Assembly (NCBI RefSeq): GCF_045679555.1
Contig: NC_092089.1
Location: 2,246,663-2,310,662, forward strand
DNA: 64,000 bases
Origin: Salvelinus alpinus
Taxonomy: Eukaryota; Chordata; Actinopteri; Salmoniformes; Salmonidae
Direction of reading: 5' to 3'
Positions 53,775 through 64,000 of this stretch are shown here, in pieces. The position numbers and the translations under genes were made by a program. How positions within the stretch are numbered: the first letter of the stretch is position 1; each line of letters opens with the position of its first letter. Below the pieces are notes generated by a model. The model worked only from the letters and a program-made list of their open reading frames with translations, made no database searches and was not told where the DNA came from.

Positions 53775-54158
53775 CTTATAGGTTAGACTACAGCCACCCA
53801 AGTCATAGACTGTTCTCTCTGTTTCCACATGGCAAGCTGTGCCGGTGCATCAAGTCTGACACCAACAGGCTCCTGAACAGCTTCTATCCCCAAGCCATAA
53901 GACTGCTAAATAACTAAATGGCTACACAGACTGAGTTGTCCCTTGTATTTGATTTTTGCACACTCAGAGGGCCCTACACACTCACTCATTCCATTCACTC
54001 ACACACACACACATAATATGCATATACATTTATACTGACTACGCACACCCGCTCACATACAGTACAATCATCATATGCGCTGCTGCGACTGTTTCTTATA
54101 TCCTGATACCTTGTCACCTTAACCCTATACACATCTACCTATCACTACTGTATCTCTG
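53775..54158 (+). mobile_element. LINE 3' fragment, left part
   Basis: It encodes the last residues of a reverse transcriptase ORF (CRCIKSDTNRLLNSFYPQAI, then RLLNN and stop at about 53917), followed by 3' UTR. This family is related to the TTTGA-tail LINE but distinct from it. The LTR element at 54159 interrupts it, and it resumes at 62137. Confidence 0.75.
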
Positions 54159-54333
54159 TGTTATGTTTGTTCCTTATATAATGACAAACCGGGGAGTAGG
54201 TTTAACTACTTTTAATGAACATATACTTCAGCTAGAAAACTCCATGTTTAGCAATGCAAGGCATTCTTTAACCCTCTCCCGCGCCAGCATAGCCTGCTGG
54301 GTAACGTAGTCTAAATATTATTAACACATAACA
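54159..54333 (-). repeat. LTR of the Gypsy-like fossil (3' LTR)
   Basis: Direct repeat of 61963-62136, TG...CA-ended. It lies inside a LINE 3' fragment. Confidence 0.93.
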
Positions 54334-54742
54334 CATCTTCTTTCCTTTAAAAGAAAACTACTTTTCTATGTAACTACACGTCACATCACATTTGTTTACT
54401 CAACCTGCATAACATGCAATTTTCAATAACACACATTTCTTTCCCCCAAATTTTTTTATTATTATTTTTTTTAAATAATATATAGTCTGTCCAACAATAC
54501 TCTATTGTGGCTCTATTTCTTTTCACATTAACAAAACATTCAGTCCAGGTGCCCCTTTTTTGTATTTTTGTAAAAAAAATGTTTTTGCAATTCTCAATAA
54601 GCCTTTCAGGGGCTCTGACAGTCCTTTTTGGTCGTTCTGCTGAAGTGCTTCCTGAAACAGTTGGACAGCGTTCATTGTCAGTCAGGGTGTTCTGACTGAA
54701 TTGTCCATTTCTAAAGGCATTTGACACTTCAGCAGTATCCTC

Positions 54743-57700
54743 CTGATGACTCCTGTATACTTCCGGCGCCGAAAAGAGATGGCCGCCTCGCTTCGCGTTC
54801 CTTGGAAAATATGCAGTATTCTGTTTTTTTATGTGTTATTTCTTACATCGGTACCCCAGGTAATCTTAGGTTTCATTACATACAGTCGGGAGGAACTACT
54901 GAATATACGATTAACGTCAACTCATCATCGTTCCTACCAGGAATATGACTTTCCCGAAACGGATCCAGTGTTTTGCCTTCCACCCAATACAATGGATCTG
55001 ATCCCAGCCGGCGACCCTGTGCGACGCCGAAAAAGGGGCAAACGAGGCGGTCTCGTGGTCAGGCTTCGGAGACGGGCACATCGCGCTCCACTCCCTAGCA
55101 TACTACTCGCCAATGTCCAGTCTCTTGACAATAAGGTTGATGAAATCCGAGCACGGGTAGCATTCCAGAGAGACATCAGGGATTGCAACGTGCTCTGCTT
55201 CACGGAAACATGGCTAACTCAAGGGACGCTAACGGAGTCGGTGCAGCCAGCTGGTTTCTTCATGCATCGCGCCGACAGAAACAAACATCTTTCCGGTAAG
55301 AAGAGGGGCGGGGGGGTATGCCTTATGATTAACGAGAAGTGGTGTGATCATCATAACAACACACAGGAACTCAAGTCATTCTGTTCACCTGATCTAGAAC
55401 TCCTCACAATCAAATGTCGACCGCATTATCTACCAAGGGAATTCTCTTCAATCATAATCACAGCCGTATATATTCCCCCCCAAGCAGACACATCGATGGC
55501 CCTGAACGAACTTTATCTGACTCTTTGTAAACTGGAAACCACACACCCTGAGGCTGCATTCATCGTAGCTGGGGATTTTAACAAGGCTAATCTAAAAACA
55601 AAACTCCCTAAATTCTATCAGCATATCGATTGTGCTACCAGGGCTGGGAAAACCCTAGATCATTGTTATACTAATTTCCGCGACGCATATAAGGCCCTCC
55701 CCCGCCCCCCTTTCGGAAAAGCTGACCACGACTCCATTTTGTTGATTCCAGCCTACAAACAGAAACTCAAACAACAAGCTCCCGCGCTCAGGTCTGTTCA
55801 ACGCTGGTCCGACCAATCTGAATCCACGCTTCAAGACTGCTTCGATCACGCGGATTGGAATATGTTCCGCATCGCGTCCAACAACAATATTGACGAATAT
55901 GCTGATTCGGTGAGCGAGTTCATTAGGAAGTGCATTGACGATGTCGTACCCACAGCAACGATTAAAACATTCCCAAACCAGAAACCGTGGATTGACGGCA
56001 GCATTCGCGTGAAACTGAAAGCGCGAACCACTGCTTTTAACCAGGGCAAGGTGACCGGAAGCATGACCGAATACAAACAGTGTAGCTATTCTCTCCGCAA
56101 GGCAATCAAACAGGCTAAGTCCCAGTACAGAGACAAAATCGAGTCGCAATTCAACAGCTCAGACACAAGAGGTATGTGGCAGGGTCTACAGTCAATCACG
56201 GATTACAAAAAGAAAACCAGCCCCGTCGCGGACCAGGATGTCTTGCTCCCAGACAGGCTAAACAACTTTTTTGCCCGCTTTGAGGACAATACAGTGCCAC
56301 TGACACGGCCCCCTACCAAAACCTGCGGGCTCTCCTTCACTGCAGCCGAGGTGAGTAAAACATTTAAACGTGTTAACCCTCGCAAGGCTGCAGGCCCAGA
56401 CGGCATTCCCAGCCGCGTCCTCAGAGCATGCGCAGACCAGCTGGCTGGTGTGTTTACGGACATATTCAATCAATCCTTATCCCAGTCTGCTGTTCCCACA
56501 TGCTTCAAGAGGGCCACCATTGTTCCTGTTCCCAAGAAAGCTAAGGTAACTGAGCTAAACGACTACCGCCCCGTAGCACTCACTTCCGTCATCATGAAGT
56601 GCTTTGAGAGACTAGTCAAGGACCATATCACCTCCACCCTACCGGACACCCTAGACCCACTCCAATTTGCTTACCGACCCAATAGGTCCACAGACGACGC
56701 AATCGCAACCACACTGCACACTGCCCTAACCCATCTGGACAAGAGGAATACCCATGTGAGAATGCTGTTCATCGATTACAGCTCAGCATTTAACACCATA
56801 GTACCCTCCAAACTCGTCATCAAGCTCGAGACCCTGGGTCTCGACCCCGCCCTGTGCAACTGGGTCCTGGACTTCCTGACGGGCCGCCCCCAGGTGGTGA
56901 GGGTAGGTAACAACATCTCCACCCCGCTGATCCTCAACACTGGGGCCCCACAAGGGTGCGTTCTGAGCCCTCTCCTGTACTCCCTGTTCACCCACGACTG
57001 CGTGGCCATGCACGCCTCCAACTCAATCATCAAGTTTGCGGATGACACTACAGTGGTAGGCTTGATTACCAACAACGACGAGACGGCCTACAGGGAGGAG
57101 GTGAGGGCCCTCGGAGTGTGGTGTCAGGAAAATAACCTCACACTCAACGTCAACAAAACAAAGGAGATGATTGTGGACTTCAGGAAACAGCAGAGGGAGC
57201 ACCCCCCTATCCACATCGACGGGTCAGTAGTGGAGAAGGTGGAAAGTTTTAAGTTCCTCGGTGTACACATCACGGACAAACTGAATTGGTCCACCCACAC
57301 AGACAGCGTTGTGAAGAAGGCGCAGCAGCGGCTCTTCAACCTCAGGAGGCTGAAGAAATTCGGCTTGTCACATAAAGCACTCACAAACTTCTACAGATGC
57401 ACAATCGAGAGCATCCTGTCGGGCTGTATCACCGCCTGGTACGGCAACTGCTCCGCCCACAACCGTAAGGCTCTCCAGAGGGTAGTGAGGTCTGCAGAAC
57501 GCATCACCAGGGGCAAACTACCTGCCCTCCAGGACACCTACACCACCCGATGTCACAGGAAGGCCATAAAGATCATCAAGGACAACAACCACCCAAGCCA
57601 CTGCCTGTTCACCCCGCTATCATCCAGAAGGCGAGGTCAGTACAGGTGCATCAAAGCAGGGGCCGAGAGACTGAAAAACAGCTTCTATCTCAAGACCATC

Positions 57701-58259
57701 AGACTGTTAAACAGCCACCACTAACATTTAGCGGCCGCTGCCAACATACTGACTCAACTCCAGCCACTTTAAAAATGGGAATTGATGGAAATTATGTAAA
57801 AATGTACCACTAGCCACTTTAAACAATGCCACTTAATATAATGTTTACATACCCTACATTACCCATCTCATATGTATATACTGTACTCTATATCATCTAC
57901 TGCATCTTGCCATCTTTATGTAATACATGTACCACTAGCCACTTTAAACTATGCCACTTTATGTTTACATACCCTACAGTACTCATCTCATATGTATATA
58001 CCGTACTCTATACCATCTACTGCATCTGCCATGCCGTTCTGTACCACCACTCATTCATATATCTTTATGTACATATTCTTTATCCCTTTACACTTGTGTG
58101 TGTGTGTAAGGTAGTAGTTGTGGAATTGTTAGGTCAGATTACTTGTTGGTTATTACTGCATTGTCGGAACTAGAAGCACAAGCATTTCGCTACACTCGCA
58201 TTAACATCTGCTAACCATGTGTATGTGACTAATAAAATTTGATTTGATTTGATTTGATG
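54743..58259 (+). mobile_element. full-length LINE (TTTGA-tail family) with intact ORF
   Basis: A complete 3.5-kb LINE lies between direct repeats ATCCTC (54737-54742 and 58260-58265). One uninterrupted frame of 992 codons runs 54746-57724; the Met at 54779 (MAASLRVPWK) may be the true start. An APE endonuclease (residues about 115-330) shows LLANVQSLDNKVDEIRAR, CFTETWL, GGGVCLMI, VAGDFNKANL and ADHDSILL. The reverse transcriptase shows [46 protein letters not shown] and [14 protein letters not shown]-terminal Cys/His region follows. The 3' UTR ends AATAAAATTTGATTTGATTT. It belongs to the Jockey/I superfamily; the exact clade is not determined. Nothing I see would prevent activity. Confidence 0.94.
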
Positions 58260-58554
58260 ATCCTCAGTCCCTTGAGTGAATGGCTGAAGCCTTAGATCCA
58301 CTCTGTTTCGTCTCAGTTGTGATCCATGCTCTGTTTGGATCTCATAGGATCGCGGTGCAACTTCTCTCTGCACACACCCTTGCTGCATCCAGGTTCCTGT
58401 AGTGATGTCTCGGAGTCGTACATGATCTCCAGGTTTCAGTTCAGGTAAGTGTCTTGCACTTTTGTCGTGTCGCTGTTTTTCTTTCTGTTTTTCCTTTGCG
58501 AGTTTGACGTTGTGAGCACCTCTGGGTGTTAGCAAGTCCTCATGGATGGGTAGG

Positions 58555-59351
58555 TGTTAGTGGAATTAAATAATTCCTCTAATATACTCATTAATTAAAA
58601 TCAATCTGTCTATTTATAAGAATTTGTAAGATACTTATTAACATAAAATAGACAGGATACAGTCTTATTAAAATTAGATAATAGTGTTTATTCTCGGAGC
58701 ACGCTACTGTAACAGTATAACTTTAAACCGTCCCCTCGCCCCGACACGGGCGCGAACCAGGGACCCTCTGCACACATCAACAACTGACAGCCACGAAGCG
58801 TCGTTACCCATCGCTCCACAAAAGCCACGGCCCTTGCAGAGCAAGGGGCAAAACTACTTCTAGGTTTCAGAGCAAGTGACGTAACTGATTGAAACGCTAC
58901 TAGCGCGTACCCGCTAACTAGCTAGCCATTTCACGTCCGTTACACTACCATTTGATCATAAACAACAGGTTTATATACAAGATATGACGTCATAGGTTAC
59001 AGAATAAGTCTCATTGTCCTGACAAATAGAAAACAGGTTCAAAAGTTCATTCCAACTTCACAGCGCACACACATGACACACAATATAATCAATTATCCTG
59101 AAGGCTCACTATAATTTATTATCACTTTAGCAGACAACTCAAGATAATGGAAGACCTAAAAAGTTACCCACAGCCTTATCTAAACATTTCAGGGCTAAGT
59201 TGGGTCAGTTCAACCATAGTTTAATGACCCTTTCTGCTTATGTTATAACCCACAACACAAATCTCTTTTCACCAGGTGTGCAGTTCAATTAGTTATAGTT
59301 TTATCTAAAGCTAGAATTTGTTTTAACTATTTATTAACAAAATTCCTAACA
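58555..59351 (-). mobile_element. solo LTR inside the Gypsy-like fossil
   Basis: TGTTAG...CTAACA ends are flanked by a perfect 5-bp duplication GTAGG (58550-58554 and 59352-59356). On the minus strand a TATATAAA box is followed by AATAAA in the order expected of an LTR promoter and polyadenylation signal. Its own length is about 556 bp once the nested 237-bp element is set aside. No internal region is attached, so it is the remnant of recombination between two LTRs. Family: retrovirus-like or Gypsy-like, not determined. Confidence 0.82.
58708..58944. mobile_element. 237-bp TGTAAC...GTTACA element nested in the solo LTR
   Basis: A repeat I recognise as common in salmonids, with TGTAAC/GTTACA ends and a 4-bp flanking duplication CTAC (58704-58707 and 58945-58948). 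The minus strand holds a B-box-like GGTTCGCGCCC and GGAGCGATGGGTAACGACGC. It could be a very small solo LTR or a tRNA-related short element. The short TG...CA ends and 4-bp duplication favour an LTR-type integration. Confidence 0.65.
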
Positions 59352-60222
59352 GTAGGTTGGTTCTGATGCGACGTCCCATCAACATTTGTGCAGGTGAAAG
59401 TCTGTTCTGCAGCGTTGCGCTGCGGTAGATCATCAGATTTTTAAGGAAATCCTCCTTTCCATCATGTGCCTTTTTCATCAGACCTTTGACAATTTTGATT
59501 GAACTCTCTGCTAAGCCGTTGGACCTTGGGTAGTTGGGGCTGGAGGTGTTGTGTCGGAATCCCCAGTCGTCAGCGAAAGATCGGAATTCGGAACTTGAAA
59601 ACTGTGGGCCATTGTCCGAGTACAGTTCAGACGCAACCCCATGTCTTGCAAAGACTGATTTCAGGTAGGTGATTACAGCTTTGCTGGAGGTAGTTGGCAG
59701 TGTTGCTACTTCAGAGTAGTTTGAGTAGTAGTCAGTAACAACAATGTGACTTTTGCCATTGCAGTCAAAAAGGTCAACTCCAACTTTGTAGTAGGGTCTG
59801 TTGGGTACTGGATGAGGCAATAGCGGCTCTGCTTGCTGCTTTGGCCTGTAGGTCAAACACACTTCACATGAAGCAGTGTTCTGGCTGATTTCCTGATTCA
59901 TTCTTGGCCAGTACATTACTTCTCGTGCTCGTCGTTTGCATTTTTCCTCACCCAAGTGGCCCTCGTGTATTTTCTGTAGAATTTCTTTGCGTAGTGTCAT
60001 GGGAATGACAATCTTGTTGCCTTTGAACACTATGTCATCCACAACGGTGAGCTCTGCTCTGCACATCCAGTAGTCCTGTATTCTCCTTGGACAGTTGTTT
60101 TTCTGTGCAGGCCATCCTATCAGTGTTGTTTCTTTCAACTCTGTCATTGTTTGGTCAGCTGCGGTCTCTCTTTTGATCTGCTCCATTCTCTCAGAAGACA
60201 CAGGAAGTGATGCTACGATCAT
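59323..60222 (-). pseudogene. integrase part of the Gypsy-like fossil
   Basis: It shows a zinc-binding H-H-C-C region (HEGHLGEEKCKRRAREVMYW, CEVCLTYRPK) and an integrase core (VDLFDCNGKSHIVVTDYYSN, YSDNGPQFSSSEF, PNYPRSNGLAESS). It is part of the broken LTR element and is interrupted by the solo LTR. Confidence 0.9.
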
Positions 60223-61216
60223 ATCGACGTAGGCCTGAATCTGTGTTTTTCTGTGTGTCGAAGCTCTCCTTCTTGTCGACTGCTCGAGAAAGAGTGTCGG
60301 CGGCGAACATGAACTTTCCCGGGGTATAGATCATCTTCACATCATACTTTTGCAGTCTGATCAACATTCTCTGGATTCTCATTGGACAATCATTCAGTGG
60401 CTTAGACATGATTGACACCAATGGTTTGTGGTCGGTTTCTACTTCGAAGTCTCGTCCGTAGACGTATTGGTGAAACCTTTCGCAAGCGTATGTGCTTGCT
60501 AGTAGTTCTTTCTCTATTTGTGCATACCTTGTCTCTGCGCCTGTCAAGGCTCTGGACGCATAAGCGACGGGTTGCCATGTGTCGTCATGCTGTTGCAGAA
60601 GAACTGCTCCCAGGCCAAACTGTGACGCGTCTGCAGAAATCCTTGTGCTTTTCTCTGTATCATAGAACCTGCGCACTGGCTCTTCTGTGATTGTCTTCTT
60701 TAGGTTTTTGAAGCAGTTTTCCTGTTCATGGGACCATTCCCATTCATGGTGCTGTTCCAGAAGACATCTGAGTGGAGCGGACTGTGCTGACAGTTGAGGT
60801 ATGAACTTTGCAAGGTAGGTGATCATGCCCATGAAGTGTCTCACATCGTCCTTGTTCTTCGGGCGCTCCATGTTGTTGATGGCTGATGTTTTCCTCGGGT
60901 CTGGTTTGACGCCGTCCTCTGAAAGTACATCTCCCACGAATGTAAGTGTTTTCACACCAAACTCGCATTTGTCCTTGTTTAGTTTTAGGTTGACTTTCCA
61001 TGTCAGGTCCAGCATTTGTCTCACTCTCGCATCGTGTTCTTCTTTTGTGGACCCCCAGACGATGATGTTATCCATCATAGTCTCCACTCCTGGAATGTGC
61101 TCGAAGATCATGTGGATTGTCTTGTGGTAGACCTCTCTTTTTATTGCATGCACTGACGTCTCATCCCTGCACAGCTCTTTAGCTTGTGCTCTGGTGGTTT
61201 CAGCTGCTCGACACAT
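60191..61216 (-). pseudogene. reverse transcriptase / RNase H part of the Gypsy-like fossil
   Basis: It shows the Gypsy thumb and connection (LKLNKDKCEFGVKTLTFVG, FMGMITYLAKFIPQLS) and RNase H (ISADASQFGLGAVLLQQHDD, YAQIEKELLA, VETDHKPL). It is part of the broken LTR element. Confidence 0.9.
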
Positions 61217-61721
61217 TCACTGCTTTATCCAAAGTTAAATCTTGCTCACGCAGCAAACTCTCCTTGAGTCCATTATCAAGTATGCCACAGACTATCCTGT
61301 CTTTCACTAGTGAGTCTTTCAGGTTTTCAAATTCACACGTTTTGCTCAGTGTGTTCAGCTCAGCCAAATACTGGTCAAAACTGACTCCCTGTTTCTGATC
61401 ATGAGAGAAAAACTTGTATCTCTCAAACATGACGTTCTGGCTTGGTACAAAGTACTCCTCAAATTTAGCCATTAGCACAGTCAATGTCAAGTTTGCCTCG
61501 TCTTGCTGAAAGCTATTGTAAATGTCCAATGCATCCTCTCCAATAACATGCAGAAAAATGGAAGCTTTCAATTTGTCATCATCTCCCCCTGCACCACTGG
61601 CTGCTAGGTAGATATTGAATCTCTGCTTGAAACGTTTCCAATTGTCAGCTAAATTGCCTGTTAACTGCATAGGAGTAGGAGGACTAAGCCTATCCATGAC
61701 GGAGAACAGGAACCGTGTCAA
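61200..61721 (-). pseudogene. gag-like part of the Gypsy-like fossil
   Basis: It resembles the retrotransposon gag domain (ADNWKRFKQRFNIYLAASGA, FLHVIGEDALDIYNSF, FDQYLAELNTLSKTCEF). It is part of the broken LTR element. Confidence 0.8.
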
Positions 61722-61962
61722 TTTCTCTTACTTCACAGTATGTTGCTCATCAACTTGCTCGTCAACAGATTCCAATGCAGCCTCGCTCTCGCTGCTGTCA
61801 CTCTCGCTGCTGCGGCTCGTTGTCCTCGCTCTTGCAAGCTAGCATCTTCGACTCCTCACGTCACTTGACTTGTGGTAGAATGTTCAATTTTCGTAGCGGA
61901 AATTTGCAGAGTTACTCCTTTCTTTTCTCTGTCTCGTCATAGCGACTACCAATCTGACACCA

Positions 61963-62136
61963 TGTTATGTTTGTTCCTTATATAATGACAAACCGGGGCG
62001 TAGGTTTAACTCATTTTAATGAACATATACTTCAGCTAGAAAACTCCATGTTTAGCCATGCAAGGCATTCTTTAACCCTCTCCCGCCCAGCATAGCCTGC
62101 TGGGTAACGTAGTCTAAATGTTATTAACGCATAACA
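61963..62136 (-). repeat. LTR of the Gypsy-like fossil (5' LTR)
   Basis: Direct repeat of 54159-54333. Confidence 0.93.
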
Positions 62137-62336
62137 ACACACCCTGCACATTGTAAATATGGTACTGGAACTGCTTGCTTACTTTTTCGTGTTCTTATTT
62201 CTCATGTTTTTGTTCTACCTTGTTATATTCAGTATTACATTTGTTATTGACTACTGCATTGTTGGGGTTAGAGCTTGCAAGAAATACATTTCATTGTGCA
62301 TGTGACATTGAAACTAGTCTGCTAATAAACCTTGAA
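62137..62336 (+). mobile_element. LINE 3' fragment, right part
   Basis: Continuation of the LINE 3' UTR begun at 53775: CACCCTGCACATTGTAAATA, TACTGGAACTGCTTGC and GAAATACATTTCATTGTGCA. It ends with AATAAACCTTGAA. Confidence 0.7.
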
Positions 62337-62765
62337 GAAGTTGGTTCTGCTGTGTAGACCTCAGTTATACATTTATCTATGTTTGAGTTGTTAGAACACT
62401 TTTACTTTCATTTATTTACAGACCTTTTAAGTACTTTTTATGCACTATGGTTTTTGTCTTCTCTTTGTAAACAATTTCAAGTTTGGGAAAATAAACCCCC
62501 TAATATTTGCACCCTACACAGTTGTCTCCCATTGCCTGCTTGGTCAATACAGCATCCATCAGGAAGGTGTAAGTACTGCCAGTATTTTGAAACTATAATT
62601 TTCACTCCCTCCGTTTTGGGACACTTATATAAATGTCGGAGGCACGTGTGAACTCGCAAATGGAGGGGCGAGGGAACGGGGGAATTTTGGATTCAGACAG
62701 TGTCCCAAGAGAAACAGGGCTGGCAGGTAGGATTTAGTTCCTTTCTGTCTCTGGCCCACACTCCA
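62337..62765. other. no gene recognised
   Basis: About 430 bp upstream of the third motif copy. No exon or repeat was recognised. Confidence 0.4.
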
Positions 62766-62781
62766 GCACAGTAGGCGGCGG
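62766..62781 (+). promoter_or_regulatory. CTCF-like recurrent motif, copy 3
   Basis: GCACAGTAGGCGGCGG followed by TAATGCGC and, 19 bases on, GCCAACTGCC. It lies about 190 bp before the start codon of the exon at 62973, in the position of a promoter-proximal element. Confidence 0.5.
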
Positions 62782-62972
62782 TAATGCGCTGTTTGGATGC
62801 CAACTGCCCTTAAACCCTACTGAAGAAAGGGGGCCCGGGAAGACGTAAATATTAGGTCATTTCCGCGGTGGAAACAATGGTGGAACGCAGAGATTTGTAA
62901 GGAAAGCCAACGTTACACCCGTCCCTAATACATTCGATTTAGTTTTAAATAGTGCCACTATTGCGCCCAATC

Positions 62973-63169
62973 ATGGCCAATAATAATATCATCTTTACAC
63001 CCTTTTTACCACCTAAGAAGAAACCCGATCGAGATTCTGAGTGGAGAAAATTAAAGGACAAATCCAGAAATCGGATTAATATCGGAGAAGCTTTTACCAG
63101 ATGGAGGAACCTCAAGGAGGAGAAATCTATGCCTACAGATGCCGAAGTGGCTTTGTTTTTGCTTGACAG
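62973..63169 (+). CDS. first coding exon of an unidentified gene
   Basis: The ATG at 62973 opens MANNNIIFTPFLPPKKKPDR, then a basic/acidic helix-rich stretch (SEWRKLKDKSRNRINIGEAF, RWRNLKEEKS), and ends DAEVALFLLDR. The exon closes at a consensus donor (GACAG/GTAATT, 63169/63170). The frame would stop two bases past the donor, which supports splicing. Exons of this look (short basic N-terminus, then RWRxLKxEK and DAEVAxFLL) occur as first exons of uncharacterised and zinc-finger-type fish genes, but I cannot name this one. The rest of the gene lies beyond the window. The recurrent GCACAGTAGG motif upstream marks its probable promoter. Confidence 0.6.
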
Positions 63170-63350
63170 GTAATTCTGGTGTTTTTTCTGCAGTCTACCA
63201 GTTTAGCAGGGTTGCCAGGTCTACCTAAAATGTCCAAACCAACGACTACTCAAAATCCCGCTCACAACGCCAGAAAACTAGACAAAAAATGTACGAGGAG
63301 GAAGTGGGACACTAATTGCATTTTCCGTCTTTCGACATCTATCCAACATA

Positions 63351-63673
63351 TAAGCCCAACACATGATACATTTCTGAAATCCTCAAGATGTTTCTAAAAT
63401 CACACACACATTTTCTTTGTTGATATAATAACAGGATGCATGACACACCCATTTTGTCTACACTGAGTCAAATAAAAATGTTTTTCTCGCATTTGATAGC
63501 CTGGACAGCGGTTTAGATAAACTGGGACACCATTATTATGGTCCTAATTGTACCCCAATGACAATAACATTTTGTGTGATTATGAAACAAGTGTAGATTC
63601 ATGAAATGCATCATGTGTTGGGCTATTAGCCCACTGGGGTATAATTAGGACTATAATAATGGTGTCCTAGTTT
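63351..63673. repeat. two interleaved inverted repeats
   Basis: Arms A lie at 63351-63376 and 63602-63627 (GCCCAACACATGATACATTT against AAATGCATCATGTGTTGGGC). Arms B lie at 63519-63557 and 63635-63673 (GGGACACCATTATTATGGTC against CTATAATAATGGTGTCC). The order A-B-A'-B' is interleaved rather than nested. The block lies in the presumed first intron of the unidentified gene. It may be MITE ends or two MITEs that recombined. Confidence 0.65.
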
Positions 63674-64000
63674 CCAAAATGAATAAACTCAATTAACAAT
63701 ACTACAAAAAAAATGAACAGGATATAGTACTACAATAACCAGAGCCCTGCCTAACCAGTACAGGGGGACCCTAATGTAAACTTGATATCTTTCCTCCATT
63801 GGAAAAGCCTATGACTGTCCCACTTTAGCTACTCCATGCCGTCCTACTTTAGCTAGCTATGGTTGGTAAAGCGGGACAATAACAAAAGACTGAATTACAA
63901 AATTGAAACATAATATTGACAACTTCTTAATGTATTTTCATGCAGTACTACATAAAATGCACATTTAAATCAACATTTGGTACAGTGCAATATTTGACAA
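63674..64000. other. no feature recognised at the right edge
   Basis: AT-rich presumed intron with no exon or element that I can identify. Confidence 0.4.

Larger units (their letters stand above)
54159..62136 (-). mobile_element. Ty3/Gypsy-like LTR retrotransposon fossil
   Basis: Read on the minus strand, the element runs from a 174-bp LTR (61963-62136) to a 175-bp LTR (54159-54333), both TGTTATG...CATAACA. A primer-binding-type TGGTGTCAGA follows the first LTR, and a purine-rich tract precedes the second. The parts are gag-like, reverse transcriptase/RNase H, integrase and a C-terminal region. A full-length LINE and a solo LTR have inserted into it. The LTRs differ at about six positions (roughly 3%), so it is of moderate age, probably a few million years. 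It is broken, with several breaks besides the two insertions. Confidence 0.92.

Overview
The window is vertebrate, and specifically looks like a salmonid fish (trout, salmon or char). It holds intron-containing vertebrate genes surrounded by repeats I recognise as salmonid: tRNA-derived SINEs, several Tc1-like transposon families with known salmonid terminal repeats, L2-like LINEs ending in a TTAAATAAAG-type tail, and a LINE family ending in tandem TTTGA. Species cannot be fixed from sequence alone.

Gene block (1-31.4 kb). The order fam171a1 (+), nmt2 (+), rpp38 (-), acbd7 (+) matches the relative order and orientation of FAM171A1, NMT2, RPP38 and ACBD7 on human 10p13, so this is an old conserved neighbourhood. 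fam171a1 is present only as its last four exons. Upstream lies a 7.65-kb array of a 35-bp C/T-rich minisatellite, which must be intronic if the 5' exons lie left of the window. nmt2 is complete (12 coding exons, 491 codons). rpp38 is a single coding exon on the minus strand. acbd7 shows exons 1-3 only; no last exon was found.

Repeat-dominated half (31.8-64 kb). An older L2-like LINE is split by a younger one (34.3-37.6 kb). A decayed THAP / C2H2 zinc-finger locus with a duplicated exon follows (38.5-40.8 kb), then a remnant of a paralogous zinc-finger tail (41.6-42.5 kb). A second copy of the younger L2-like LINE (about 43.9-51.3 kb) carries two insertions: a 5'-truncated LINE of another family and a TTAA-flanked non-autonomous DNA element. 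From 53.8 to 62.3 kb there is a nest: a LINE 3' end holds a Ty3/Gypsy-like LTR fossil, which holds a full-length LINE with an intact 992-codon frame and a solo LTR, which itself holds a 237-bp TG...CA element. The last kilobase carries the first coding exon of an unidentified gene and two interleaved inverted repeats.

The most unusual signals are in fam171a1. One intron is packed with about 218 tandem units that each resemble a 3' splice site. The next intron starts with 17 tandem copies of the exon end plus its 5' splice donor. Other points of interest are a 2A-like motif in an L2-like LINE, two nearly identical LINE copies implying recent activity, and a recurrent CTCF-like GCACAGTAGGTGGCGG motif near three apparent gene or element starts.
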